Shown here: positions 34,620 through 46,406 of the stretch, piece after piece
How positions within the stretch are numbered: position 1 is the stretch's first letter
Layout of the letters: the number at the start of each line of letters is the position of its first letter
Origin: Caldilineaceae bacterium
Lineage (GTDB): Bacteria > Chloroflexota > Anaerolineae > Caldilineales > Caldilineaceae
DNA: 64,000 bases
Assembly (NCBI GenBank): GCA_026989655.1
Contig: JALSIX010000024.1
Location: 31,815-95,814, forward strand
Reading direction: 5' to 3'
Position numbers and translations under genes: made by a program
The notes under the pieces: generated by a model
What the model was told of the DNA's origin: nothing
The model's input: only the letters and a program-made list of their open reading frames with translations
Databases searched by the model: none

Positions 34620-36749
34620 GTGCGCTGGCTGCGCTTCCTCGCCCTCTGGGGGGCCATGGGCCTGGTCTACCTGGCCCGGATCCTCTTCCTCGGCCCCGAT
34701 CCCCAGCCCCTTGTGGAACAGATGCCACCATGGCTCCGGGGTCCCCAGGTGGATGCCCTGCTGGGCCTTCTCCAGGGCTGGTCTCCGGAGGAGCTGCAGG
34801 ACCTGGCCTGGGCCGCCGCGGGTGTGGGCAGCCTCCTCTTCGGCATGGCGGCCGTGCCATGGCCCCGCCACACAGCCGAACCCTTCGAGCCGCCTTCCCG
34901 AGGGTCAGGCGCTGCATGGCCTCTGATGGGCAGCGCCCTGCTCCTGGCCTTGGGGCTGGCCGGATACCTCTGGCTCCGCTCGGAGGAACCCCTCTGGCTG
35001 CCCTTCCTGTGGGGCGGTGGGATCTTCCTGTTCCTGGGTGGCGCGGCCGCCCTGGGAACACCCCGCTCCGTGGGCGACTCCCGGGAGATGCCCCGACCCG
35101 AGGCCGGCTGGCCGCTTCTCCTGGGCATGCTGCTGGTGGCCGCGGGGCTCCTCGGATGGCATCTGGACCGACTCCCCTTCCGAGTGGACGGCGATCCCGC
35201 CAGCCACGGTCTCCAGGCCCTGGCCGTGGTCAGCGGCCAGGAACCCCGTCTGTTCGCGCCCGGGTGGGCCCATATCCCGCTCCTGGCCTACTATCCGGCC
35301 GCCTGGGGGATCCGGCTGGCCTCCGATTGGGTGGTGGGCAACCGGCTGGCCGGACTCTATGCCGGGCTGTTGACCCTGATCGCGACCTGGCTGCTGGCCG
35401 GAGAGCTCTTCCGGCGTCGCCCCCAGTGGAACGTGGGAGGAAAGGTGGAGGAGGACGGCCGATCCGGGGCCTTGATGGCCGTCGCGTTCACGGGCATCGG
35501 ATATACCTTCGTCCACTTCGGCCGCCTGCCCCAATATCTGGAACCGGTGGCCTGGGGCACCCTGGCCCTGTGGGCCCTGCACCGAGGGCTGCGCACCCGA
35601 GATCCCCTGGCCCTGGGGCTGAGCGGTGTGCTCACCGGCCTGGGAATGGCCCTCTACTACAGCGGCCGGGTCTACCTGCTCATCGGCCTCCTCTGGTGGC
35701 TGTGGATCGGGCTCCTTCGCCCCGGCTGGATCCGACGCGACCTGGGAGGCCTGGGCCGGACCGCCCCGGCCATCTGGCTGGGCGGATTCCTGGTCTTCCT
35801 GGGACCCCTGGTGGGGCGGTGGATCCGAGAACCCCAGGTGTTCCTCCAACGCATGCAGGAAGTCTGGCTCTTTGGGCGGGAATCCCAAACCCACATGAGC
35901 GGGGTGTACGGCGTGGAAGGGCCCCTGGCTCTCTTCCTGGAAAGCCTGAAACGGGCCGCCTTCACCTTCAACTTCTACCCCGACACCAGCACCCATTTCG
36001 GCTGGCGAGGCCCCATGTTGGACGAGCTGACCGGGCCTCTGCTCCTCCTGGGACTGGGCCTGGTGCTCCTGAACCTGGATCGGCTCCAGAGCTGGCTCCT
36101 GCTGAGCGGCTTCCTGGCCACCGTGGTGTTGGGCGGCGGGCTGACCATCAACGCGCCCTTCTGGCCCCGGCTGCTGCCCGCCCTGCCCTTTGCGGGCATG
36201 CTCACAGCCCTGGCCGTGGACCGGATACGGCGCACCCTGATGGAGTCCGTGGGAACCTGGATCGAGACCACCTTCACCAGCGTGCTGGTCGGGGTGCTCC
36301 TCCTGGCAGGCCTGCGCAACTTCGTGGACTACGCGGATCGGTACTCGGCCTTCACCGACAACAGCACCTCCCTGGGCCGGGCACTCCGGCAGGTGCCCCC
36401 GGAGCAGACGGCCTGGGTACTCACCCCGGACCCTGGACCGCCACCCTGGGACCAACGGGTGGTGGACTTCCTGACCGCCGCCCCCTACTCGCAGCGCCCG
36501 TGGCGTCGGGTCACTCCGGAGACCCTGCCCGACCTGCTCGCGGCGGATGTGGTGATCTTGGTATTGCCCGAACACCGGGGTTTCCTGGCCGATCTCCAGA
36601 GCCGCTACCCCGGGGGACAGATCCGCCCCCTGCGCACCCGACGGGGCGACCCCTACATCTATCTGTACACCCTTGGAAGCGACGCCATGGTCCAGGACAG
36701 CCCAAGGGACCCACCGCCCTCTTCCACCGGCCCTCCCAATCCCGGATAG
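34620..36749 (+). CDS. GT-C-fold glycosyltransferase (GT39/ArnT-like)
   Basis: 709 residues from GTG 34620, nine bases after AGGGAGG. About twelve to thirteen transmembrane helices. The acidic catalytic-type loop is LPFRVDGDPASHGLQALAVV (residues about 190), followed by APGWAHIPLLAYYPAAWG, as in dolichyl- or undecaprenyl-phosphate-sugar transferases. YYSGRVYLLIGLLWWLW and NAPFWPRLLPALPFAGM fit the later helices. The C-terminal 150 residues form a soluble domain (VDFLTAAPYSQRPW). It probably glycosylates an extracytoplasmic acceptor. The MITE lies just upstream. Confidence 0.75.
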   Translation: MRWLRFLALWGAMGLVYLARILFLGPDPQPLVEQMPPWLRGPQVDALLGLLQGWSPEELQDLAWAAAGVGSLLFGMAAVPWPRHTAEPFEPPSRGSGAAWPLMGSALLLALGLAGYLWLRSEEPLWLPFLWGGGIFLFLGGAAALGTPRSVGDSREMPRPEAGWPLLLGMLLVAAGLLGWHLDRLPFRVDGDPASHGLQALAVVSGQEPRLFAPGWAHIPLLAYYPAAWGIRLASDWVVGNRLAGLYAGLLTLIATWLLAGELFRRRPQWNVGGKVEEDGRSGALMAVAFTGIGYTFVHFGRLPQYLEPVAWGTLALWALHRGLRTRDPLALGLSGVLTGLGMALYYSGRVYLLIGLLWWLWIGLLRPGWIRRDLGGLGRTAPAIWLGGFLVFLGPLVGRWIREPQVFLQRMQEVWLFGRESQTHMSGVYGVEGPLALFLESLKRAAFTFNFYPDTSTHFGWRGPMLDELTGPLLLLGLGLVLLNLDRLQSWLLLSGFLATVVLGGGLTINAPFWPRLLPALPFAGMLTALAVDRIRRTLMESVGTWIETTFTSVLVGVLLLAGLRNFVDYADRYSAFTDNSTSLGRALRQVPPEQTAWVLTPDPGPPPWDQRVVDFLTAAPYSQRPWRRVTPETLPDLLAADVVILVLPEHRGFLADLQSRYPGGQIRPLRTRRGDPYIYLYTLGSDAMVQDSPRDPPPSSTGPPNPG

Positions 36750-36764
36750 CCGGGAGGGGGCCGG
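36728..36764. terminator. GC-rich hairpin over the stop of the GT-C gene
   Basis: CCGGCCCTCCC pairs with GGGAGGGGGCCGG with a small bulge; the TAG stop (36747-36749) is in the loop. No T-run. Confidence 0.45.
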
Positions 36765-36782
36765 AGCCCTGGCCCAGGCACT

Positions 36783-36811
36783 TTTCCACCACAGCGGATC
36801 CCTGCTACAAT
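36783..36811 (+). promoter_or_regulatory. Promoter of the UroD-like gene
   Basis: TTTCCA (36783-36788), 17-bp spacer, TACAAT (36806-36811). Leader about 65 bases. Confidence 0.5.
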
Positions 36812-36882
36812 GGAGGCCCGGGACCGTCCAGGACCGCTTGGAGGAGTTCCCCACAACCCGCCCGACAGGAGGAGAGCGCCCC

Positions 36883-37866
36883 ATGCACAGACGCGCCCGT
36901 CTCGAGGCCATCTTCGCCGGTGAACAGCCGGATCGCCCTGCTGTGGCCCTGTGGCGCCATTGGCCCGTGGACGACCAGCGGGGCGATAGGCTGGCCAGGG
37001 CCACCCTGACCTTCCAACGCACCTACGACTTCGACTTCATCAAGGTGACCCCTTCCAGCAACTACTGCGTCGCGGGGTACGGTGCCGAGACCACCTGGAA
37101 CGGCCATGCCGAGGGCACCCGAGACTGGGGACGTCGGGTCATCCAGGAGCCCGAGGACTGGACCCGGCTCCGCCCCCTGGATCCCCGAGAAGGGCTGCTG
37201 GGAGAGGTGCTGGAGGCCAACCGCCTCATCGGCCAGGAAGTCGGCGACCAGGTGCCCTTCATCCAGACCATCTTCAACCCCCTGGCCCAGGCCAAGAACC
37301 TGGCCGGAGAGCGCTTCCTCCCCCATCTGCGCCAGCACCCCGACGCGGTGCAGGCCGGTCTGGAGGTCATCCTGGAGAGCACCTTGCGTTTCATCCAGGC
37401 GCTGAAACAGGAGACCCGCGCGGCGGGGATCTTCCTCGCGGTCCAACATGCCCAGTACGGGCTGCTCACCGAGACAGAATACCGCACCTTCGGCCGCCCT
37501 CTGGACCTGCAGATCCTGGAGGCTGCAGAGGGAATGTGGTTCCACCTCCTCCACCTCCACGGCCAGGATGTCATGTTCGATCTCCTGTCGGACTACCCGG
37601 TGCAGGCGATCAACTGGCACGACCAGGAGACTCCACCCTCCCTTCGCGAGGCCCTGGGCCGGACATCCAAGGCCCTGTGCGGTGGCCTCCGCCAGTGGGA
37701 GACCATGGTCCGGGGCACGCCGGAACAGGTCCAACAGGAAGCCCAGAGGGCCTGGGAGGAGACGGGAGGTCGCCGTTTCATCCTGGGCACCGGATGCGTC
37801 ACCCCCATCGTGGCCCCGGTGGGCAACATCCGCGCGGCCCGGGAAGCCGTGGACCGATGGGCCTGA
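36883..37866 (+). CDS. Uroporphyrinogen decarboxylase-family protein
   Basis: 327 residues, ATG 36883 after AGGAGGAG. TIM-barrel family that includes HemE and corrinoid methyltransferases such as MtaA. Motifs: RRARLEAIFAGEQPDRPAVALWRHWP at the N-terminus (HemE has the substrate arginines here), DFDFIKVTPSSNY, HLHGQDVMFDLLSDYPVQAINWHD and GTGCVTPIVAPVGNI at the end. It is shorter and more divergent than HemE and is not beside other haem genes, so a methyltransferase or other role is possible. The next gene (TspO-like) starts 62 bases later; TspO binds porphyrins, so a tetrapyrrole link is conceivable. Confidence 0.85.
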   Translation: MHRRARLEAIFAGEQPDRPAVALWRHWPVDDQRGDRLARATLTFQRTYDFDFIKVTPSSNYCVAGYGAETTWNGHAEGTRDWGRRVIQEPEDWTRLRPLDPREGLLGEVLEANRLIGQEVGDQVPFIQTIFNPLAQAKNLAGERFLPHLRQHPDAVQAGLEVILESTLRFIQALKQETRAAGIFLAVQHAQYGLLTETEYRTFGRPLDLQILEAAEGMWFHLLHLHGQDVMFDLLSDYPVQAINWHDQETPPSLREALGRTSKALCGGLRQWETMVRGTPEQVQQEAQRAWEETGGRRFILGTGCVTPIVAPVGNIRAAREAVDRWA

Positions 37867-37928
37867 CGCCATGGCCCTGGCCTGCCGACCCCCACGCGGA
37901 GACCGACGCCCGATCCAAGGAGGACGAG

Positions 37929-38492
37929 ATGGCGGAGCGCCCGCTGGCCAGCCCTGACGACACCCAGGCTCCCTCCGGGGAACTCCTCTCCGGAGCCATC
38001 GCCCTGGCCCTGCCCTTTCTGGCAGCCGCCCTCGGCAGAATCCCCCTCCGACATGGCCGAGGCCTCCAGGGACAGGCCCTGGGGCGCTCGGCCGGCGAGC
38101 TCCCTGCCGGGGCCCTGGGCCGGGTCCTCCTGGTCCTGGCCCTCCTGGGGCTGGGCAGTGCCTCCTGGCTGGTCTGGTGGACCGGGCAGGTGGACCGTCG
38201 GGAAGAGGAGGCCCAGGACGCGCTGACCCTGTACGGCGTGCACCTGGTGCTGGGCGTGCTCTGGTCCTGGATGCTCTTCGTTCGAGGATGGGTCGGCCCG
38301 GCCTTCCTGGCACTGGTCGGGCTGGGGGGATGGATGCAGGCCGTCGCCGCCCGTTTCCGTCGGGTCAACCCTGTGGCCCGGATGCTGCTGTTGCCCTACC
38401 AGACATGGCTGCTGTTCCTGGTGGCCTGGAACGGCCTCCTCTGGCGGCGGGGATGTTGTGGAGAACGACCGCGGACGGGCTGTGGCGGCTGA
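37929..38492 (+). CDS. TspO/MBR-family tryptophan-rich membrane protein
   Basis: 187 residues from ATG 37929, five bases after AAGGAGG; an earlier in-frame ATG at 37857 has no site. Five hydrophobic segments. The conserved parts are TLYGVHLVLGVLWSWMLFV and RVNPVARMLLLPYQTWLLFLVAWNGLL, matching the TspO pattern (LN-WS-FF and LLPY-W-FA-LN). The N-terminal helix and the first loop are less conserved, and the tail is Cys/Arg-rich. TspO proteins bind porphyrins and cholesterol-like ligands. Cotranscribed with the UroD-like gene. Confidence 0.8.
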   Translation: MAERPLASPDDTQAPSGELLSGAIALALPFLAAALGRIPLRHGRGLQGQALGRSAGELPAGALGRVLLVLALLGLGSASWLVWWTGQVDRREEEAQDALTLYGVHLVLGVLWSWMLFVRGWVGPAFLALVGLGGWMQAVAARFRRVNPVARMLLLPYQTWLLFLVAWNGLLWRRGCCGERPRTGCGG

Positions 38493-38581
38493 GGGGCACC
38501 CTGGCCGGCCATGGCTTCCCAACCCCCCGGATGCCGGAGTCGAGGCACGGGTTCGCTCGGAGTTGGGCGGTTTGCCGGATA

Positions 38582-38695
38582 GTACCCGGGTACAGGAAGG
38601 TTTAGGCTATCCAGTGGAGAGACCCGAGTTCTCTCGTCCCGCGGGCTGCTGTGCCCGGCAGCCGGTGCGAAGAAGGAGGGAGGCCCCCGCCTCCC
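38582..38695 (+). promoter_or_regulatory. Structured leader ahead of the histidine kinase gene
   Basis: Gap 38493-38729 (237 bp). It contains the 12-bp palindrome GTACCCGGGTAC (38582-38593) inside GGATA/TATCC, the hairpin GGCTGC/GCAGCC (38644-38663), and the hairpin GGGAGGC/GCCTCCC (38678-38695). A 19-base string at 38638-38656 recurs exactly at 46270-46288 after the FMN riboswitch. No known riboswitch class is recognised here. Confidence 0.35.
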
Positions 38696-38729
38696 CTGTC
38701 CCAGAATTCATCGAGCCACGGTGCAAGCC

Positions 38730-41698
<2,969 letters not shown>

Positions 41699-41705
41699 AG
41701 CCCTC

Positions 41706-42524
41706 ATGGACGAGCTGATCCGCGCCCTGGTCCTGGGCGTGGTCCAGGGCGCCACCGAGTTCATCCCGGTCAGCAGCAGCGGCCACCTGGTACTGGTCCC
41801 GGCCCTTCTGGGCTGGCCCCACAAGGGGCTCCTCTTCGACACCATGCTCCACTGGGGCACCTTGACGGCCCTGGTCGTCTTCTTCCGCCACGAGCTGTGG
41901 GCCGTGATCACCGCCAGCCTGGCCAGCCTGCGACATCGCTCCCTGGCCGATCCCATGGCCCGCCTGGGCTGGCTGATCCTCCTGGGCACGTTGCCCGCGG
42001 TGGGTCTCGGCCTCCTTTTCAAGGATCCGCTGGAGGCCCTGTTCGGCTCTCCTCGGGGCGCGGCCACCTTCCTCCTGGTCACCGCGGGCATCCTGGCCCT
42101 GAGCGAGCTGTGGGGGCAGGGCCGGCTGGGGCGTTCCCTCCAGGAGCTGGGGTGGAGGGACAGCCTCCTCATCGGCCTGGCCCAGGCCCTGGCCCTGCTG
42201 CCGGGGATCAGCCGAAGCGGCTCCACCATCGCCGCGGGGTTGGCCCGCGGTCTCCGTCGCGAGGACGCAGCGCGGTTCAGCTTTCTGCTGGGAACACCGG
42301 TCTTCTTCGCCGCAGGGGTCCTGCAGCTGGCGGATGCCCTGGCCGGCGATCCGGTGGGCCTGGGGCGCCAGCTTCCGGTACTGGCCGTGGGATTCCTGGC
42401 CAGCGCCCTCACAGGCTTCCTGGCCATCCGTTTCCTCCTCCACTACCTGCGCCGACACAGCCTGTACCTCTTCGCGATCTACTGCGCCGGGGCCGGCCTC
42501 CTGTCCCTGTTCTGGCTCCGCTGA
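41706..42524 (+). CDS. uppP: Undecaprenyl-diphosphatase (BacA)
   Basis: 272 residues, ATG 41706, seven bases after tgt with a weak ribosome site, which suggests coupling. Integral membrane enzyme that recycles undecaprenyl pyrophosphate for peptidoglycan and glycan export. Two signature sequences are intact: QGATEFIPVSSSGHLVLVP near residue 17 and LLPGISRSGSTIAAGLARG near 165. Eight or so helices, with RHELW and FKDPLEALF loops as usual. Loss of it sensitises bacteria to bacitracin. Confidence 0.96.
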   Translation: MDELIRALVLGVVQGATEFIPVSSSGHLVLVPALLGWPHKGLLFDTMLHWGTLTALVVFFRHELWAVITASLASLRHRSLADPMARLGWLILLGTLPAVGLGLLFKDPLEALFGSPRGAATFLLVTAGILALSELWGQGRLGRSLQELGWRDSLLIGLAQALALLPGISRSGSTIAAGLARGLRREDAARFSFLLGTPVFFAAGVLQLADALAGDPVGLGRQLPVLAVGFLASALTGFLAIRFLLHYLRRHSLYLFAIYCAGAGLLSLFWLR

Positions 42525-42536
42525 GAGGGGTGGACC

Positions 42537-43373
42537 ATGGTGTCCGGTCTCCGTCTCCTTTCCCTCCCCCTCCTCCTGGGCCTCCTGCTGCTGGCCGGAT
42601 GCGTCCAGACCGGCCTCGCGCGCCCCACACCGGTGACTCTAACCCTCGCGGGCTCCACGGAGATGCGCCCGGTGTTGGTGGAGCTCACCCAGGCCTACTC
42701 CGCTCGCTATCCCAACGTGGACTTCCAGATCCGGGGCGGAGGCAGCACTCTGGGAGAGGAGTGGCTGGCCCAAGGCCGGATCGACCTGGCGGCCAGCACC
42801 CGCATCTCCTCCCCCGAGACGATCCCCTCGGGCCTCCACCGCATCCCTGTGGCCCTGGACGGGATCGCCATCGTCGTCCATCCGAGCAACCCGGTGGACG
42901 CGCTCACCCTGCTCCAACTCCGGGATCTGTACAGCGGCCGGGTGCTGGACTGGGCCGATGTGGGGGGCGAGCCGGGGGAGATCCGGTTGGTCAGCCGGGA
43001 GGACGGCAGCGGCACCCGAGCCCTCTTCGAGGCCCGAGTCATGGGACAGGAGCCCGTCTCCTTGACCGCGGTGGTCATGCCGACCAGTTGGGATGTGGTG
43101 GACTACGTCGCGGGCCATCCCCAGGCCATCGGCTACGTCTCCATGGCCTATACCCGCTCCGATGCCCTGGAAGGGAGAGGGGTGAAGGTCCTGGCCCTGG
43201 AGGGCCGCCTCCCCACCCCAGAGCAGATCCGGGACCGGGGCTATCATCTGGCCCGGCCCCTGTTCCTGCTCCGCCGTTCAGAGGACAGCGGGCCGGCCAG
43301 GGAGTTCACCGACTTCGTCCTCAGTGGGCCGGGCCAGGCCATCGTCGCCCGCTACCATGTGCCCGTGCGCTGA
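42537..43373 (+). CDS. PstS-like phosphate-binding lipoprotein
   Basis: 278 residues, ATG 42537. Lipoprotein signal with lipobox LLAGC (Cys about 22). The mature protein is a periplasmic-binding type II fold: TLAGSTEMRPVLVELTQAYSARYP, then FQIRGGGSTLGEEWLAQGRID, GIAIVVHPSNPV, REDGSGTRALFE and the usual VDYVAGHPQAIGYVSMAY. The G-S-T and SGTR motifs are phosphate contacts in PstS. No pstCAB is nearby, so it is an orphan binding protein that may serve a distant transporter or sense phosphate. Cotranscribed with uppP. Confidence 0.87.
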   Translation: MVSGLRLLSLPLLLGLLLLAGCVQTGLARPTPVTLTLAGSTEMRPVLVELTQAYSARYPNVDFQIRGGGSTLGEEWLAQGRIDLAASTRISSPETIPSGLHRIPVALDGIAIVVHPSNPVDALTLLQLRDLYSGRVLDWADVGGEPGEIRLVSREDGSGTRALFEARVMGQEPVSLTAVVMPTSWDVVDYVAGHPQAIGYVSMAYTRSDALEGRGVKVLALEGRLPTPEQIRDRGYHLARPLFLLRRSEDSGPAREFTDFVLSGPGQAIVARYHVPVR

Positions 43374-43418
43374 GCCGCCCACCGGTGGAACGGGCCGGTA
43401 TCGGCCCATCGGGTCCAT

Positions 43419-43447
43419 TTGCCCTCCGAGGCACCTCGTGCTATAAT
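43419..43447 (+). promoter_or_regulatory. nusA operon promoter
   Basis: TTGCCC (43419-43424), 17-bp spacer, TATAAT (43442-43447). Start expected near 43454, leaving a leader of about 185 bases. Confidence 0.75.
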
Positions 43448-43457
43448 AGCAGATGTG

Positions 43458-43523
43458 GAAGGAGAATGCTCCTTCACCTCTGATACCGGGCCGAAAGTGG
43501 GGAGCTTCCCCACTTTTCTTTTT
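43458..43523 (+). terminator. Leader terminator (attenuator) before nusA
   Basis: First a short hairpin GAAGGAG/CTCCTTC (43458-43475). Then a perfect 10-bp stem AAAGTGGGGA/TCCCCACTTT with loop GCT (43494-43516), followed by TTTCTTTTT-type T-run to 43523. This is the best intrinsic terminator in the window, and it lies inside the nusA leader, between promoter and start codon. A second CTCCTTC at 43534-43540 could pair with the first GAAGGAG instead. Likely a site of NusA-dependent feedback. Confidence 0.75.
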
Positions 43524-43637
43524 ACCGTCCCCGCTCCTTCGTGGGGCCGCGGGCTTTTTCCGTACAGGGCATCCCGGGGAGCCCGGCAGAGAGCTTCCCG
43601 GACAGAGGCAGAAGGAACGAGGGAAACCGAAGAGACC

Positions 43638-45332
43638 ATGAGCAAAGCACTGATTGCCAGCATCAACCAGATCGCCGCGGACAAGGGACTGGACAAGGAG
43701 CTCATCTTCAAGGCCATCGAGGACGCGCTGGTCTCGGCCTACAAGCGGAACTACGGCTTTGCCGCCAACGTCACCGCAGAGGTGGACCGGTCCACCGGCG
43801 AGATGCGCATCTTCTCCGAGCGGGAGGTGGTGGAGGAGGTGTTGCATCCCAACACAGAGATCTCCCTGGAGGAGGCCCGGCAGATCCAGCCCGACGCCCA
43901 GGTCGGGGACGTGATCCGGGTGGAGACCCACCAGCCCAAGGACTTCGGACGCATCGCGGCCCAGGCCGCCAAGCAGGTGATCCTCCAGCGGATCCGGGAG
44001 GCCGAACGGGAGACCGTCTACGAGAGCTTCGCGGACAAGGTGGGCGAGGTGATCACAGCCCAGGTGCGCAGCGTGGACACGGCCTCGGGCACGGTCACCG
44101 TCCAGATCGGCGACCGCTACGAGCAGATCCTGCCCCGCGAGGAGCAGATCCGCTCGGAGAATCTACGCCGGGGCGACTACATCCGGCTCTACGTGGTGGA
44201 CGTCCAGAAGCAGAGCCGGGGGCCGGTGATCCGGCTGAGCCGCACCCACAAGGGCCTGCTGCGCCGCCTGATGGAACAGGAGATCCCCGAGGTCCGGGAT
44301 GGCACCGTGGAGATCAAGGCCATTGCCCGGGAACCCGGGGCCCGGAGCAAGGTCGCGGTGACCGCGACGGTGCCCGGAGTGGATCCGGTGGGCAGCTGTG
44401 TGGGCATGCGGGGAATCCGGATCCAGAACATCGTCAACGAACTGGCCGGGGAGAAGATCGACGTGGTGGAGTGGAGCCCGGACATCCGACGCTTCATCGC
44501 CAACGCCCTGAGCCCCGCCCAGGTCCTCCACGTACTGCTGGACGAGTCCGGCCCCATCCGCACGGCCATCGTCATCGTGCCCGACCGCCAGCTCAGCCTG
44601 GCCATCGGCAAGGAGGGCCAGAACGCCCGCCTGGCGGCCAAGCTCACCGGCTGGCGGATCGACATCAAGAGCGAGACCGAGGCCCGGGAGGAAGGGCTGG
44701 ACGTCCTGGCCATGGAGCAGGCCAAACAGGCGGCCCTGGCCGCCCAGGAGGACCTGATGGCCCGAGCCGAACGGCTCCTCCGAGACGAGCTCGAGGAAGC
44801 AGACACCGCAGCCCTGGACCGGGCCGCCGAGATGCTGGAGGGCGCTCCCTTCGAGACGCCCCTCCCCTCCCTGTCCGAGCAGGGAGATGTCTGGAGCAAG
44901 ACCCGCAGCCTGTTGGAACAGGTGGAGGCCCAGGAGGAGGCCGATTCCCAGGCCGCGCTGGACGCGTTCGAACGGGCCAAGGAGGCGGTGACCAAGGAGA
45001 TCGCCTCCCTGCCCAGCTTCGAGGAACTGGAGGCCACCGAGGCCCCCTCTGAGGAGCCGGAGCCCACCGAAGAGGAACAGGCCCCCGAGAGGGCCGCGCC
45101 TCAGGAGGACGCCCTGCCCGAGGTGATCACCGCGGACATGCTGCGCCAACGCATGGCCCAACGCAAGACCGTGGACCTGGAGGAGATGGAGGTCCCCGCC
45201 GAATTGCTGGCCGGCCTGGAGGACGAGGAGGAGGGGGAGGAGGAGAGCGCCGACGCGAAGAAGGCCCGGAAGCGGAAGAAGCGCCCCAAGCCCCACTGGT
45301 CCGAGGAGGACGACGAGTTCCAGCTGGACTGA
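43638..45332 (+). CDS. nusA: Transcription elongation/termination factor NusA
   Basis: 564 residues from ATG 43638. Order: N-terminal RNAP-binding domain ([17 protein letters not shown] to about 130), S1 domain (about 135-200: [12 protein letters not shown]), KH1 ([21 protein letters not shown] ... [18 protein letters not shown]) and KH2 ([27 protein letters not shown], ending near 345). Then comes an acidic tail of about 215 residues, rich in Glu/Ala, ending with a basic cluster [14 protein letters not shown]. The core length is normal; the tail is unusually long. rimP, which usually precedes nusA, is absent; a PstS-like gene is upstream instead. Confidence 0.96.
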   Translation: MSKALIASINQIAADKGLDKELIFKAIEDALVSAYKRNYGFAANVTAEVDRSTGEMRIFSEREVVEEVLHPNTEISLEEARQIQPDAQVGDVIRVETHQPKDFGRIAAQAAKQVILQRIREAERETVYESFADKVGEVITAQVRSVDTASGTVTVQIGDRYEQILPREEQIRSENLRRGDYIRLYVVDVQKQSRGPVIRLSRTHKGLLRRLMEQEIPEVRDGTVEIKAIAREPGARSKVAVTATVPGVDPVGSCVGMRGIRIQNIVNELAGEKIDVVEWSPDIRRFIANALSPAQVLHVLLDESGPIRTAIVIVPDRQLSLAIGKEGQNARLAAKLTGWRIDIKSETEAREEGLDVLAMEQAKQAALAAQEDLMARAERLLRDELEEADTAALDRAAEMLEGAPFETPLPSLSEQGDVWSKTRSLLEQVEAQEEADSQAALDAFERAKEAVTKEIASLPSFEELEATEAPSEEPEPTEEEQAPERAAPQEDALPEVITADMLRQRMAQRKTVDLEEMEVPAELLAGLEDEEEGEEESADAKKARKRKKRPKPHWSEEDDEFQLD

Positions 45333-45341
45333 GCCGGTGGA

Positions 45342-45376
45342 GCGGAGGCTGCGGTCGGGCCGGCCGCAGCCTCCGC
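45342..45376. terminator. Perfect 13-bp hairpin between nusA and ylxR
   Basis: GCGGAGGCTGCGG and CCGCAGCCTCCGC around a 9-base loop, starting 9 bases after the nusA stop. No T-run. It would separate or attenuate ylxR relative to nusA. Confidence 0.55.
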
Positions 45377-45515
45377 GGGCGCCTTCCAGGCCGGTGGGCG
45401 GCGCGGCCATCCTCCGCACGGCTCCCGGTGTGCGCCGGAACACCTGGCGGACATCTCCGGGAGCGCCCGGGCCGCTCTCCAGGAGTTTCAGACCGCCCAG
45501 GAGCCCTTGGAACCC

Positions 45516-45821
45516 ATGGCACGACGGAAACATGTCCCCATACGGACCTGTGTGGCCTGTCGCCAGACAGCCGGCAAACGCGCCCTGATCCGGATCGTGC
45601 GCTCCCCGGAAGGAGTCCAGGTCGATCCGCGGGGAAAGCTGCCCGGCCGGGGTGCATACCTCCATCCGGCCCGGCCGTGTTGGGAGCGGGCCCTGGCCAC
45701 CCGGGCCCTGGATCGGGCCCTCCGCACCACCCTATCCCCCCAGGAACGGGCCGAGCTAGAGGCCTACGCCGCGACCCTGCCCCAGGAGCTCGAGGACCCC
45801 GGAGACGCCGCCTCCACCTGA
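45516..45821 (+). CDS. ylxR: YlxR-family RNA-binding protein
   Basis: 101 residues from ATG 45516, with AGGAG about 12 bases upstream. The motif RKHVPIRTCVACRQTAGKRALIRIV is the YlxR (DUF448) signature, followed by GRGAYLHPARPCWERAL. It is a small basic nucleic-acid-binding protein nearly always in nusA-ylxR-infB operons. Here infB does not follow; an intergenic region and a riboswitch-controlled transporter do. The spacing from nusA is 183 bases and includes a strong hairpin. The C-terminal 30 residues are an acidic extension. Confidence 0.92.
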   Translation: MARRKHVPIRTCVACRQTAGKRALIRIVRSPEGVQVDPRGKLPGRGAYLHPARPCWERALATRALDRALRTTLSPQERAELEAYAATLPQELEDPGDAAST

Positions 45822-46025
45822 GCGCGGCGCATGACCTCGGTCCAGCCCCCCGATCCCGGGCCCTCCCAGGACACCCAGGGGCCGTCCTCGGAGGGCTGCT
45901 CACCTGTCCTGCCTGGTCCTTCCTCCAGGGTGGGGCACGAGCCCCATCCGAGAGGTCCCCTCCCCCACACGGCAGCAGGGTGGGAGCGCCCAGGACGGAC
46001 ACGACAAACACGGCCCCGCGATTTC

Positions 46026-46054
46026 TTGATCTTCCCCCATCCCCCCTCTATAAT
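46026..46054 (+). promoter_or_regulatory. Promoter of the riboflavin transporter operon
   Basis: TTGATC (46026-46031), 17-bp spacer, consensus TATAAT (46049-46054). Start near 46061, just before the riboswitch. Bases 45822-46025 hold nothing I can support. Confidence 0.75.
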
Positions 46055-46077
46055 GGAGCCGAGACAACTGCATAGAC

Positions 46078-46246
<169 letters not shown>

Positions 46247-46290
46247 CAGGCAGGTGGCCATGCCGTCTGCCCGCGGGCTGCTGTGCCCAG

Positions 46291-46325
46291 ACCCCGAGGT
46301 ACCTGGTGTGTACTTCGGGGTTTTT
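46291..46325 (+). terminator. Riboswitch expression-platform terminator
   Basis: ACCCCGAGGTAC pairs with GTACTTCGGGGT (12-bp stem, one G-T pair) around a 7-base loop, followed by TTTTT (46321-46325). A flanking GCCCAGA/TCTGGGC pair encloses it. It lies 44 bases after the aptamer, the expected place for FMN-dependent termination. Confidence 0.85.
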
Positions 46326-46376
46326 GCTCTGGGCAAGCGGGTGGAGATCGTCTGCACGGCCCCTTGGCCCATGCCC

Positions 46377-46406
46377 GCGCCCCGAAGTGTCGCCACTTCG
46401 GGGCGC
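46377..46406 (+). promoter_or_regulatory. Second hairpin before ribX, sharing the terminator stem sequence
   Basis: GCGCCCCGAAGTG and CACTTCGGGGCGC form a perfect 13-bp stem with loop TCGC. Its core (CCCCGAAGT/ACTTCGGGG) repeats the terminator stem, so strands of the two hairpins could exchange partners. It ends 8 bases before the GAGGAG ribosome site of the permease gene. No T-run. A role in translation control or mRNA stability is possible. Confidence 0.55.

Noticed and set aside
41706..43373. PstS-like protein as part of a phosphate ABC transporter operon
   Set aside because: No permease or ATPase gene follows; the next gene is nusA with its own promoter.
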